Below, in pieces: positions 33,676 through 42,451 of a stretch of 64,000 bases of DNA (the first letter of the stretch is position 1; the number at the start of each line of letters is the position of its first letter). Source of the stretch: Oscillibacter sp. (GTDB lineage: Bacteria; Bacillota; Clostridia; Oscillospirales; Oscillospiraceae); contig JAAVZX010000040.1 in assembly GCA_022791875.1 (NCBI GenBank), positions 1-64,000 on the forward strand, read 5' to 3'. The translations under genes were made by a program, and so were the position numbers. The notes under the pieces were generated by a model. It searched no databases. It had not been told where the DNA came from and worked only from the letters and a program-made list of their open reading frames with translations.

Positions 33676-34998
33676 ATGCACCCAGACTTTGTTATAACGG
33701 AGCTGTCCCGGGACCGTCAGCCCGAACGCTCTCCCGGTTCCCCCGCCGCCTGGGCCCTGCGGGCCAAGAACGGCCGCGCCGCGCTGGAACTTCTGGAGCG
33801 CCGGGACGCCCTCTCCTGGCGCGAAGCGTCGGAGTGCGCCTCCCTGGCGCTGGGGCGCTCAGCCAAAGTGCTTGCCGCCGTCCTGGACCGCGCGCCACGG
33901 GACGATCCCCTTTTCTGCACCTGCTTCACCCTGATCCACGGCGGGACCTGCGCCCTCGCCGCCTGGACCGATCCCCTCACCGCCGCCGCGGCCCTGGACG
34001 ATCTGGAGACCGTCGAGCTCCTTTTGGCGCGGGGAGTCACCCCCGTCTCCGCCTTCTTCCGCACCTCCCCGCACTTTTACGAGCTGGCGGACATTCCAAG
34101 CAGCATCCCTGTGACCGCCCCGGACACGATTCGGCTCCAATTCCCCGACGGCGGCGCTGTTACCCGCCGCCCGCCCCTTGTGCTGGAACAGCCCGATCCG
34201 CTGGCCGCGGCCGTCTTCTGCGGCGCGACGCGCTGTGCCCCTCGGCTGGCGGCGCTGTGCCGCGGACCCTCCCCCGCCTGCCGCAGGGCCTTCGTCTCCG
34301 CTTATGCGTGCGGCGGAGGCTTCCGGGAGGCCGCGGAGGCCGCTGCCGCCGTCTGGGGGCGGAGCCTGTGGATTTCCTGGAGGCTTCGGACTTCTCCCGG
34401 CAGCCGGGAGGGCCCCTGCTCCCGGAGTTCCTGCGGAGGCATCCGGACGCCGTTCTGCCCTCCGGGACCGTCGCGTCGCTGCTCGCCGATTCCGTACACA
34501 GCCGTTCCCCCTACTGCTGGGACGCCCTTGAATGCCTGGACCCGGCGGTCTTCACCAGCGCCCTCGTGCAGTTCCTGTCCCGGCGCTCCTGCAGCTTCCG
34601 GACCTGGAAGGAGCACTACCTCCGGAACCTTCCGGAGCACCCGAACCTCCGCCTTGTCCTCGACCGGAACGCCGTTCCCTTTGAGTTGGAAGCCTGGGTC
34701 CTGTCCTTCCTCCTGGACCGCGCCCGAATCGTCGGAGCGCCGCCAAAGGGGGGGCCTCAGCGGCCTGGCCGTGGCCCTGCTGAACGCCATGGTCCTGGAG
34801 GCCCGGCGCTGCCGCCGCTTCTATCAGCACCCGGATCTCCTGATCCGAAGCCCGAAGGCCCGCGCCGCCCTCCTGGCGGAGGACCCCAGGCTGCTGGCCC
34901 TCTTCCTCAGCCGGAAGACGGACTGCGCGAGGGCCTCAGACCTTCATATGATGATGTCCCTTCTGGGCATCCGAGAGGAGAAAAACTATGAGCTGTAA
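33676..34998 (+). pseudogene. Ankyrin-like repeat protein with two compensating frameshifts
   Basis: Gene of 440 codons read in frame 1, then frame 0, then frame 1. It resembles ankyrin proteins: LTAAAALDDLETVELLLARG is a clear repeat. Near 34353 (GTCTGGGGGC) a base appears missing: frame 1 becomes nonsense while frame 0 continues sensibly with GAEPVDFLEASDFSRQPGG. In the G7 run at 34748-34754 a base appears extra, restoring frame 1 (GLSGLAVALLNAMVLEARRC). If uncorrected, about 130 residues are scrambled but the reading frame end is kept. ATG 33676 follows CGGAGGCCGTCGG. It overlaps the next ankyrin-like gene. It heads the cluster that includes the vWA and MoxR genes; ankyrin proteins there may be adaptors or sensors (inference). 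Confidence 0.7.
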
Positions 34999-35608
34999 CA
35001 CACAGGAATTTCCCGGCTTCACCTGGACCCCCGAGGACCCCCGCGGCCCCGGACACGCCGCCCTGGACCGCTGGCTCCGCCAGGCCATGGATCCGGATCG
35101 GGCCGATTACTGGCTGGGCGAGATCGACGCGCTCATATACGAGCGCGGTCCGGACGCCCGCCGCACCTTTATCAGGCAAATCTGCGAATACGACGCCCCG
35201 GAGCTGGTGGAGCTGCTCTTTCCCCGCAGGCCCCAGTGGTTCCTGGAACTCCTGAGCGATACCGCCCGCTTCAACGCCGTCTCCCTCTGCGCCTTCCACG
35301 GCTCCATCCTCTCCCTGGAGGCCCTGCTCTCCCTGGGGGCCGACCCCAACAACCGGGACTGCCCCGGGGCCTGGCAGAATTTCTCCTGCCACACCGGCGG
35401 CCAGGAAATTCTCTTCACCTGCACCCCCTGGGACCTGGCCCGCGCGGCGGATCAGGAGGAGTGCTGCTTCCTCCTGGAGCTCTACGGCGGGGCCCCCGCC
35501 TGGGAGCTCTGCCACATCCCCAGGGAGCTCTTCCCCACCCTCCTGCCCTGCCCCAACGATCCCCGCCTGATCACCATCCTCCCGGACTGCCCCGGCGACG
35601 AACCCTGA
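34988..35608 (+). CDS. Ankyrin-like protein
   Basis: 206-residue soluble protein. Residues 95-165 contain ankyrin-like helices and a hairpin loop (AFHGSILSLEALLSLGADPN, then CTPWDLARAADQEECCFLLE). The N-terminal 90 residues are a helical region of no recognised family. The start ATG (34988) overlaps the end of the preceding gene and follows GAGAGGAGAAAA. The gene is intact, in contrast to both flanking ankyrin-like genes. An R1 repeat separates it from the next gene. Confidence 0.75.
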   Translation: MSCNTQEFPGFTWTPEDPRGPGHAALDRWLRQAMDPDRADYWLGEIDALIYERGPDARRTFIRQICEYDAPELVELLFPRRPQWFLELLSDTARFNAVSLCAFHGSILSLEALLSLGADPNNRDCPGAWQNFSCHTGGQEILFTCTPWDLARAADQEECCFLLELYGGAPAWELCHIPRELFPTLLPCPNDPRLITILPDCPGDEP

Positions 35609-35649
35609 GCCTATGGACGCCCGCCTCGCTATCAGGGGCCTGCTCCGGA

Positions 35650-35785
35650 ACAGCCTCGCCTCCGGCGGGCGGGGGACGGGGGACGGGGGACGGGGGGCCT
35701 CCGGCGGCCAGGGGCTTTGCCCCTGGACCCCACCAGGGAGGCACGCGCCTCTCTGGACCCTGGCAGATCAGTCCTTTTTAGGAGG
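35650..35785 (+). repeat. Composite palindromic intergenic repeat (family R1)
   Basis: Contains three tandem GGGGGACGG units, GGCCTCCGGCGGCC, the CAGGGGCTTTGCCCCTG hairpin, GACCCCACCAGG, a GAGGCACGCGCCTC hairpin, then ACCCTGGCAGATCAGTCC and TTTTT. It fills the gap between the second and third ankyrin-like genes and is nearly identical to the copy at 41.8 kb. Confidence 0.85.
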
Positions 35786-35796
35786 TCTTTACCGTT

Positions 35797-37134
35797 ATGA
35801 ATCGTGCTTGCAAAATTTTCAGCTCTGTGTCGGATTTTCGGTTTCACCATTTTCCTGAAAGTCTCGCTGAGGACCTTTGGGATGCTGTTGCGCGGCGCGC
35901 TTATCCCGCGCTATACGCCTGCCTCCGCAAAATGCACCGGACCTTCTCGCCTGCGTTCGCCTACAGCGTTTGCAGCCTCGCCCTTGACTGCAGGCTCACC
36001 CTCCGCGCCTTTACCGCCCTGCTGGACCACTGTCCGCCGCTGGAGGACTTTCTCTATGGCTTCTACGAGAGCATCCTTTTGGGCGCTTACTGCGGGCTGG
36101 TGGAAAAGGCCGCGGCGCTGGACCGCGCCGATGTGCTGGATCTCCTGCTTTCACGGGGGCCAGCCCTAACCGACGCCCCGAGTATGACCTCTCGCCCCTC
36201 GAAGCCGCCCTGTCCGCACAGTCCTACGACTGCGTCGACCGCCTCGCCCGCTGCCCCGACCTGGAACCCGTCTGGACCGAACGCCTCCTGACTCTCTGGG
36301 CGCAGGTCCTCCACGAACAGCCCCTGATGGAGTTCTGCCTCCAAACCCTGGTCCCCCGCTTCTTCCCCCAGGAGTGGTCCCCCATGCCCCCCCCTTCCCA
36401 TCCCGCCTGGACTGACCCCCGCCCATGCCGCCGCCGCGGGCAACTGGCCCCTGTTCCAGACCCTTTGCCAGAAAGCGGGCACCCTCTCCCTCCGGCAGGG
36501 GCGGGAGGCCGTCGGGCGCTTTTCCGTCTGCGCCGGACCGGAGGAAGAGCAGTCCTGCGCCGCCGCCCTGGCCTGCCTCCTGGACGCCTGCCCCCAGCTC
36601 ATCCGGTCCGATGCGGCCTGCCAGAAGCTGATCCACTGTTACCTTCGCTTCCACGAGTGCGCCGTCCGGCCCCTGGCCCCCTGGGTGGAGCGTATTCAGG
36701 ACCGCAGCGTGGTCATGTCCTCCCTCGACTGGAACGATCCGAACACGTTCCTGGAGCGCTGGCCGCTCCGGCTTCCCAACGGCCCCGTCCCGGCCCTGGA
36801 TCGGAACAGCAGCATCTTCTTCGACAGCGGAATTGAAACGCTGTTTGCCCTTGAGGGCAGCGGCGGCCCTTTGACCAGGCAGCAGTTTGAGGCGCTTCTG
36901 GGGACCTGCCCCATTCGGGGCAAGGCGAAAAAGGGCGTCCTCAGCCCCCTGGCACACAACGCTTTGCAGTACGTCTCCCCCGCCTTTCTCGACACCCTCT
37001 TCCTCCCCGGCGGGCTCCTGGACACCGAGGACCCCAAGGCCCTCCTGGACTATGCCCTGAGCGAGGACTGCCCCCGGACCAAGCGGGCCCTGGTGATGGC
37101 CCACGTCAGACAGGAGGCCGCCTATGCCCTCTGA
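35797..37134 (+). pseudogene. Ankyrin-like repeat protein with two compensating frameshifts
   Basis: Gene of 445 codons with the same frame path (1, 0, 1) as the first ankyrin-like gene. At the G5 run 36155-36159 a base appears missing: the frame-0 continuation gives LLSRGASPNRRPEYDLSPLE, a textbook ankyrin loop, while frame 1 gives RGPALTDAP. At the C8 run 36387-36394 a base appears extra, after which frame 1 resumes with HAAAAGNWPLFQTLCQKAG, again ankyrin-like. Residues after about 290 are helical without a recognised family. ATG 35797 follows TAGGAGGTCTTTACCGTT. The end overlaps the vWA gene start. Whether a full-length protein is made depends on whether these indels are real. Confidence 0.7.
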
Positions 37135-38512
37135 GAAAAACGCGCCCCTTCCGCCGGAGGACGCCCGGCGCCTGGCGGAAAAGATTCTGCTCTACTCCCG
37201 GCGCTGCATCACCCAGGCCGCGCCCTTCATGCTGGTCCCCATTTATGCCCTCATCCAGCGTCCCCGGCCCGAACCCGGTCCCCTGTCCACCTACGGCGTA
37301 CATCTCTGGTATCACCCCGCCACGGTTGTCGAAGACTTCCGGAACTGCCGTGAAACGCCCCTCCGCCAGCTCCTTCACGTCACCCTCCACTGCCTCCTGG
37401 GCCACCTCCCCGCCCGTCCGCCGGAACCCCTCAGCATCGGCCTTTTCGACGATATTGCGGACTGGAAAGCCGCCCAGTTCGCCCTGGCCCTGGACTCCCG
37501 CTTCGCCGCCAGCCAGATGCCTGAACGGGAGTACCGGGAGCCGCTTCCCATTCTCCTCCAGCGCCTGGGGCCTGAAAATCCCCAGCGGAAAAAGTTCCGC
37601 TCTCTGGTATATAGGTGCCAGGTCCGCATCGACGACCACAGCCTCTGGAATCCGAAAAACGCCCGGGCGCACCAATCCGCCCTTGATCCCTTGTCCATGA
37701 AGCAGCAGAGCGGGCAGGGCGAAGCGGAAGCCGTGTTCTCCGGCGCGGGGCAGGACGGCGATCGGGCCCCGGACTGGGGCGCTCTGCTCCGACAGATGGC
37801 GGATTAGGCCCTCAGCTCCCCCGAATGGGGCAGGGCGGCGGGGCTTCTCCGGGCCGAATACCTCCCCGCGGAGGACAACGGCATCTCCTACAGCCAATTC
37901 CTCCGCCGCTTCGCGGCCCCTAACGAACGGATGCTCCTGGACCCCGACAGCTTCGATCCCCGCTGGTACTACCTGGGCCTGGAGCAGTACGGAGACATCC
38001 CCCTTCTGGAGCCCTCCGAACTCAGCGAGCCCCCCGTCCCCGACGACCTCGTCCTGGCCCTGGACACCTCCGGCTCCTGTTCCGGCGAGGTCTGCCGCCG
38101 CTTCCTCCGGGAGAGCCTCAGCCTCCTGCGGGACATCTCCGCCGGGGCCGCCTCCTTCCGGGTCCTGGCCCTCCAGTGCGACACGCAGATTCAGCGGGAA
38201 ATCCTGCTGGAGCGCCCCGATCAGATCGAAACCTTTCTGGAGAACTTCAAGCCCTCCGGCTTCGGCGGGACGGACTTCCGCCCCGTGTTCCGGCGGGTGG
38301 AGGAGCTGCGCCGCCGGGGCGACATGCCCCGCGTCCGGGGGCTGCTGTACCTCTCCGACGGCTTTGGCAGCTTCCCCGACCGCCCGCCGGACTACCCCGT
38401 CACCTTCCTGCTCCTGGAGGACGAGGGCTTCTGGAAGCCCGATCTTCCCCCCTGGGCCGGCGCCCTGTTCCTGAACCGAAACGACTTCACCTTAAAGGAG
38501 GCCCCCACATGA
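37124..38512 (+). pseudogene. vWA protein with DUF2201-like N-terminus, interrupted by in-frame TAG
   Basis: 462-codon gene, ViaA/CoxE-like. The N-terminal ~200 residues resemble the DUF2201 putative metallopeptidase domain that precedes vWA domains; its HxxxH site reads LLHVTLHCLLGH, without the catalytic Glu of HExxH, so peptidase activity is unlikely. The C-terminal vWA domain has an intact MIDAS: LALDTSGSCSG, GFGGTDFRP and LLYLSDGFG. TAG at 37805-37807 (codon 228) follows LLRQMAD and is followed in the same frame by ALSSPEWGRAAGLL, so it interrupts one gene; CAG (Gln) to TAG is the simplest origin. A restart at the ATG at 37931 could yield the vWA part alone. Its stop overlaps the MoxR ATPase start, as is usual for MoxR-vWA pairs. 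Confidence 0.85.
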
Positions 38513-39990
38513 AAAGCCAGATTGTGGAAACCGTCACCATCGCCCAGGCCAAGGACACCATTCTCCAGGCCGCTGCCGTCTACTTCGCCCGGGACCAGCG
38601 GGGGAACTACACCCTCCAGCGCCGCCGCGCCCGCCCCATCTGCCTCATGGGTCCTGCGGGCATCGGGAAAACCGAGATCGTCCGCTAGGCCGCGGACGAA
38701 CTGGGTCTGGCCTTCCTCTCCTACTCCATCACCCACCACACCCGCCAATCCATCATCGGCCTCCCCCGCCTCATCCAGGGGACCATTGAGGGGAAAACCG
38801 TCTCCATGACGGAGTACACCATGAGCGAAATCATCGCCCAGGTCTACCGCACCATGGACGAGACGGGGCGCACCCAGGGCATCCTCTTCCTGGACGAGTT
38901 CAACTGCGCCTCGGAATCCCTGCGGCCCATCATGCTCCAACTTCTCCAGGACAAATCCTTCGGACCCCACGCCATTCCCGACCGCTGGATGCTGGTCCTG
39001 GCGGGGAACCCCACGGAGTACAACCGCGCCGCCTCCGACCTGGACCCCGTCACCGCCGACCGCCTCCGCCTCCTGCACATCCAGCCCGACTACCCCGCCT
39101 GGCGGGCCTACGCCAAGGCCCACGGCATCCACCCCGTGGTCCTCTCCTACCTGGACAACCAGCGGGACCACTTCTATCTCTGCCGCCGGGACGAGGACGG
39201 GTCCGCCCTGGTGACGGCCCGGGGCTGGGAGGACCTCTCCCTGATGATGACCTGCCTGGAGACCCAGGGCCAGCCCCTGAGCCTGGCCCTCACGGCCCAG
39301 TACATCCAGGCTGGAGACGCGGCCCGCTCCTTTTTCGGCTACTACACCCAGTACGCCTCCATCGTCTCCTCCGGCATCCTGGAGCAGGTTCTGAACCGCT
39401 CCCCCAAGGGCCTGGCGGCAATCAAGGCCATGAGCTTCCAGCGCAGCTGGTCCCTGGTGTCGGCCCTCCTGCGCCGGGTCCAGACCCTGGCGGAGGACAC
39501 TGCGGGGCTGGACGGCACCGCCTCCGCCGTCTACCAGGAGCTGTCCGCCATCTCCGGCAGGCTGGCAGAGGACCCAAGCCTCGCCTCCGGCTTGGGGAGC
39601 GCCCTGGCGGACGCCGCCAACCGCACCGGCGACCGTCCCGCCCGGAAATTCCTCCTGGACTGCTCCATGCAGGACGTGAACGCCCCCGGCGGCTGGGACC
39701 TGGTGAAGAGCCAGTTCCAGAGCAGGGTCCGGGGGCCCCGGATGCAGGCTTACAGGAAGACCGCCAAGGCCCTCGCCAACATGCTGGACGTGTGCCGTAA
39801 GGGCCTCCAGGGCCAGCCCCACCTGGAATTCCTCTTCAACGGCCTGGCCGACAGCCCCGCCATCCTGCAAGTCATTGCCTGCGGGGACTTCCCGGAGTTC
39901 CGCGAGCTGTTCCGGGACGTGAGCTTCGACCCCGAGGCCAAGGCCAGAAGCCTGGACGGGCTTCTGGGGGACCGGAAGGAGGCGCAGTAA
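38509..39990 (+). pseudogene. MoxR-family AAA+ ATPase interrupted by in-frame TAG
   Basis: 493-codon MoxR/RavA-like AAA+ ATPase, the usual partner of vWA proteins in chaperone-like remodelling complexes. Walker A is GPAGIGKTEIVR (near 48-59), Walker B is GILFLDEFN (near 126), and sensor 1 is MLVLAGNPTEYN. The codon right after Walker A (TAG 38686-38688, codon 60) stops translation; the frame continues with AADELGLAFLSYSITHHTRQ, which belongs to the same domain, so the amber most likely replaces a Gln codon. A downstream start (38806) would make a protein without the P-loop. The gene overlaps the vWA gene by four bases and abuts the next AAA gene. Without suppression the ATPase cannot work. 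Confidence 0.88.
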
Positions 39991-41768
39991 ATGAAGGCAC
40001 GTGCTCCCGCCGCTCCCGCGCCCGCTGCTGAACGCGCACCCGCGCCGCCGGCCTGCGTCCCCGTCCATCTCCAGGCCCTGCCCGACATCCCCAAGAGCCG
40101 CCTGAGCTGCGCGCCCCTGCTCTGGCACATCCCCAGGGAAGCCCTGCGGGCCTCCTTCCTGGCCGCGCCCCAGTTTGCGGGCATCCCCCTCCAGCAGATT
40201 CTGGAGGACCACCGGGGCGCTCTGCGGGTCATTCTCCTGGCGGACAGCAGCTATTACGCCGCCCAGGCCGCCGTCTACATGACCACCCTCTTCACCGAGG
40301 ACCCCGCCGCCAAAAATGACGACGACAGCCTCTGGTACGACCTGGAGCTTCTCGAGGAAGAAAAGGACAGCGCCCCCAGCCCGCCCTGAACCGCTCCCTG
40401 GCCGTAGCCGTCCCCGCCCTCCTGGACCCCGGCCTGGAGGAACCCGCCAAGCCGCGAAACCCCATCCAGACCTTCACCTCCGGCGTCAGCGAGTCCTTCC
40501 CCTTCAGCCTGGTTGGCGGGCTGATGCTGGCCGCGCCCTCCGGCCCGGTGCTCACGCCCAGGGTCCTGGACCGGATGGAGGAATTGAAGGAGACGAACGT
40601 GTTCTTCGCCCTCCAGCCGGGGCAGGTGGACCTGGAACTTCTGGAGGAACTGCGCTTCACCTGGGGCTTCCAAGTCTGCCGGGTGGGACGGCCCACCCAG
40701 GACTACCTGCGCCGCTTTCTTCTCCAGTCCGCCGGAGACCTCCTGATCACCATCGACCCCCTGACGGACCTGGATCAGGTCATCGCCCACACCCGCCGCC
40801 TCCGGGGCGGCGCCTTCTGCGAGAAGGACCTGGAAAGCCTGCTCCACTGGGCCGTCCAGCGCCGCGCCCCCCTCCCCCTCACCGGCAAGGACCTCATGTT
40901 CCGCCCCTACCAGCCCAAACGGGAGGCGTGGGACCGCCTCAAGGCCATGACGGGCCTCGACGAAGTCAAGGACGCCCTGCGCCGCATTCTGGCTACTGCC
41001 ATTCTGGAGAACCACCGCCGTCAGAGCGGGGCGCTGCCCCAGCCCTTCTGCCGCAATCTCGCCTTCTCAGGCCCCCCAGGCACCGGAAAGAGCGTCGCCG
41101 CCCGTCTGACCGCGCAGATTCTGCGCGAAGAGGGCTGCGGCACCGGCCGCTTCATCGAGGCGGGCCGCGAACAGCTCATCGGAACCTACCTGGGCGAAAC
41201 CTCCCCCAAGATTGCGGAGCTCTTCAAAAAAGCCCGCGGCGGCGTCCTCTTCATCGACGAGGCCGGAGCCCTCCTGGACGGCGGCAACGACATCTACGCC
41301 GCCGAGGCCGTCAACGCCCTAGTCCGCCACATGGAGCTGGACCCGGAAACCATTGTCATCCTGGCCACCTACCCCCGGGAGATGGCCCAGCTCCTGGCCT
41401 CCAATCCCGGCCTCTTCAGCCGCATCGCCCAGGTCCTGGACTTCCCCCCCTACACCGTCGAAGACCTCTGGCAAATTCTCCAATCCTTCGCCGCCCAAGC
41501 CCCCACCCCCTGCACCCTCCCCCCGGAAGCCCGCCAAATCTCCACAGCCTTCTTCTCCACCCTCCGCCGCCGCACCGGCCCCCGCTTCGGCAACGCCCGC
41601 GAAGCCCGCCGCCTCTTCCAAGCCTCCATCCAAGAACTCGCCCTCCGCCTCCTCGACACCCCCTCCGCCCCCGACAACACCCTCACCCGCCAAGACCTCA
41701 AAAACGCCGCGCACCGACTGCTCACCCAACCCGCCAACGAAAGCCGGTCCGTTGGCTTCCGGGCCTGA
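39991..41768 (+). pseudogene. CbxX/ClpX-like AAA+ ATPase with one frameshift
   Basis: About 592-codon protein. An N-terminal Ala/Pro-rich segment and a degenerate AAA-like module (about 60-290, lid-like QVIAHTRRLRGGAFCEKDLE) precede a complete AAA+ domain: Walker A FSGPPGTGKSVAARL, the pore-region-like GTYLGETSPKIAELFKKA, Walker B GGVLFIDEAGALL and sensor ILATYPREMAQLL. This resembles CbxX/CfxQ and ESX EccA ATPases. At the C5 run 40373-40377 a base appears missing: frame 1 ends with TGA at 40389 whereas frame 0 continues with QPALNRSLAVAVPALLDPGL. The active AAA domain could still be made from ATG 40524. Its last 300 bases are strikingly poor in G. It starts directly at the MoxR stop codon. 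Confidence 0.8.
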
Positions 41769-41789
41769 TGGGTACGTGAGTGCCTGCCT

Positions 41790-41885
41790 ACGGGGGGGCC
41801 TCCGGCGGCCAGGGGCTTTGCCCCTGGACCCCACCAGGGAGGCACGCGCCTCCCCGGACCCTGGCAGATCAGTCTCTTTTTTGAT
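41790..41885 (+). repeat. Composite palindromic intergenic repeat (family R1)
   Basis: GGCCTCCGGCGGCC, CAGGGGCTTTGCCCCTG hairpin, GACCCCACCAGG, GAGGCACGCGCCTC hairpin, ACCCTGGCAGATCAGTC and T-run; nearly the same as the 35.7-kb copy. It separates the AAA-ATPase cluster from the PLD/helicase operon and could act as a terminator. Confidence 0.85.
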
Positions 41886-41907
41886 GGCTTTTTCTGGGGG
41901 CGGCTGT

Positions 41908-41936
41908 TTGCTTTTTTGGGTGGTTGCTGGTATACT
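41908..41936 (+). promoter_or_regulatory. Sigma-A promoter of the PLD/helicase/WYL operon
   Basis: TTGCTT (41908-41913) and TATACT (41931-41936) have a 17-bp spacer with GG before the -10. It shows that the downstream four genes are a separate transcription unit from the MoxR cluster. Confidence 0.7.
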
Positions 41937-41965
41937 GGGGGAAACGATGGGAAGGAGCGGTGGTT

Positions 41966-42451
41966 ATGGGCGAGTGGTTCGCGGGACTGGCTGAGCCTGC
42001 TGTGGTGCCTGCCCTGTTTGCGGGAGGGGGCGCAAGTGTGCGGAATGCGCGGCGCGTTATGGCCGCTTGGGTTGCTGTGAATTGTCCTGGACTTCCCTTT
42101 GCGCATGTGCCGGGGCGGGTGCTCCGGGCAGATGTAGGCGCTCAACGTTATCGCTACCAGTGCCAGGAGGGCGGCACCGGCGCGTTCGGCTTCTCCATCG
42201 ACTCCCTCCGCGCCGACGCCGATCCACAAAATCCCGCCTCCATCCTCCTCTTCCAATGCCTCCCCGGCGACCAGAAAAACGACGGCTTTCGCTGCTACCG
42301 CTGCTGGCTCTACGCCTACGCCTCCCCCGACCCCAAGGCTCTCACCTGGGCCTCCTGGCTCACCCGGGACTCCCTCGCCTCCCGCCACATTGAGGTCGTC
42401 AAAGCGGACCGCCGCAGCCCCAAACTCGTACTCGTGGAGGACCAGCCATGA
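41966..42451 (+). CDS. Unknown 161-residue protein, first gene of the PLD/helicase operon
   Basis: 161-residue soluble protein of no family I recognise. It contains a central stretch with paired aromatic and Cys residues (DGFRCYRCWLYAYASPDPKA) and an N-terminal MGEWFAGLAEPAVVPALFAG. I start at ATG 41966 because AAGGAGCGGTGG precedes it and the promoter lies upstream. Its stop overlaps the PLD-fold start (ATGA), so translation is coupled; it is probably a dedicated component of the system. The gene is intact. Confidence 0.65.
   Translation: MGEWFAGLAEPAVVPALFAGGGASVRNARRVMAAWVAVNCPGLPFAHVPGRVLRADVGAQRYRYQCQEGGTGAFGFSIDSLRADADPQNPASILLFQCLPGDQKNDGFRCYRCWLYAYASPDPKALTWASWLTRDSLASRHIEVVKADRRSPKLVLVEDQP

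Noticed and set aside
36087-37104. Minus-strand ORFs over the third ankyrin-like gene
   Set aside because: They follow from the strand composition; the plus strand carries ankyrin motifs, RBS and overlaps with its neighbours.
37805-38688. Genome-wide reassignment of TAG to glutamine
   Set aside because: Several clearly intact genes end with TAG at their natural C-terminus (nrdG, dctM, the GntR regulator, the hybrid kinase, the WYL regulator), so TAG is used as a normal stop. Lesions or local suppression explain the in-frame ambers better.
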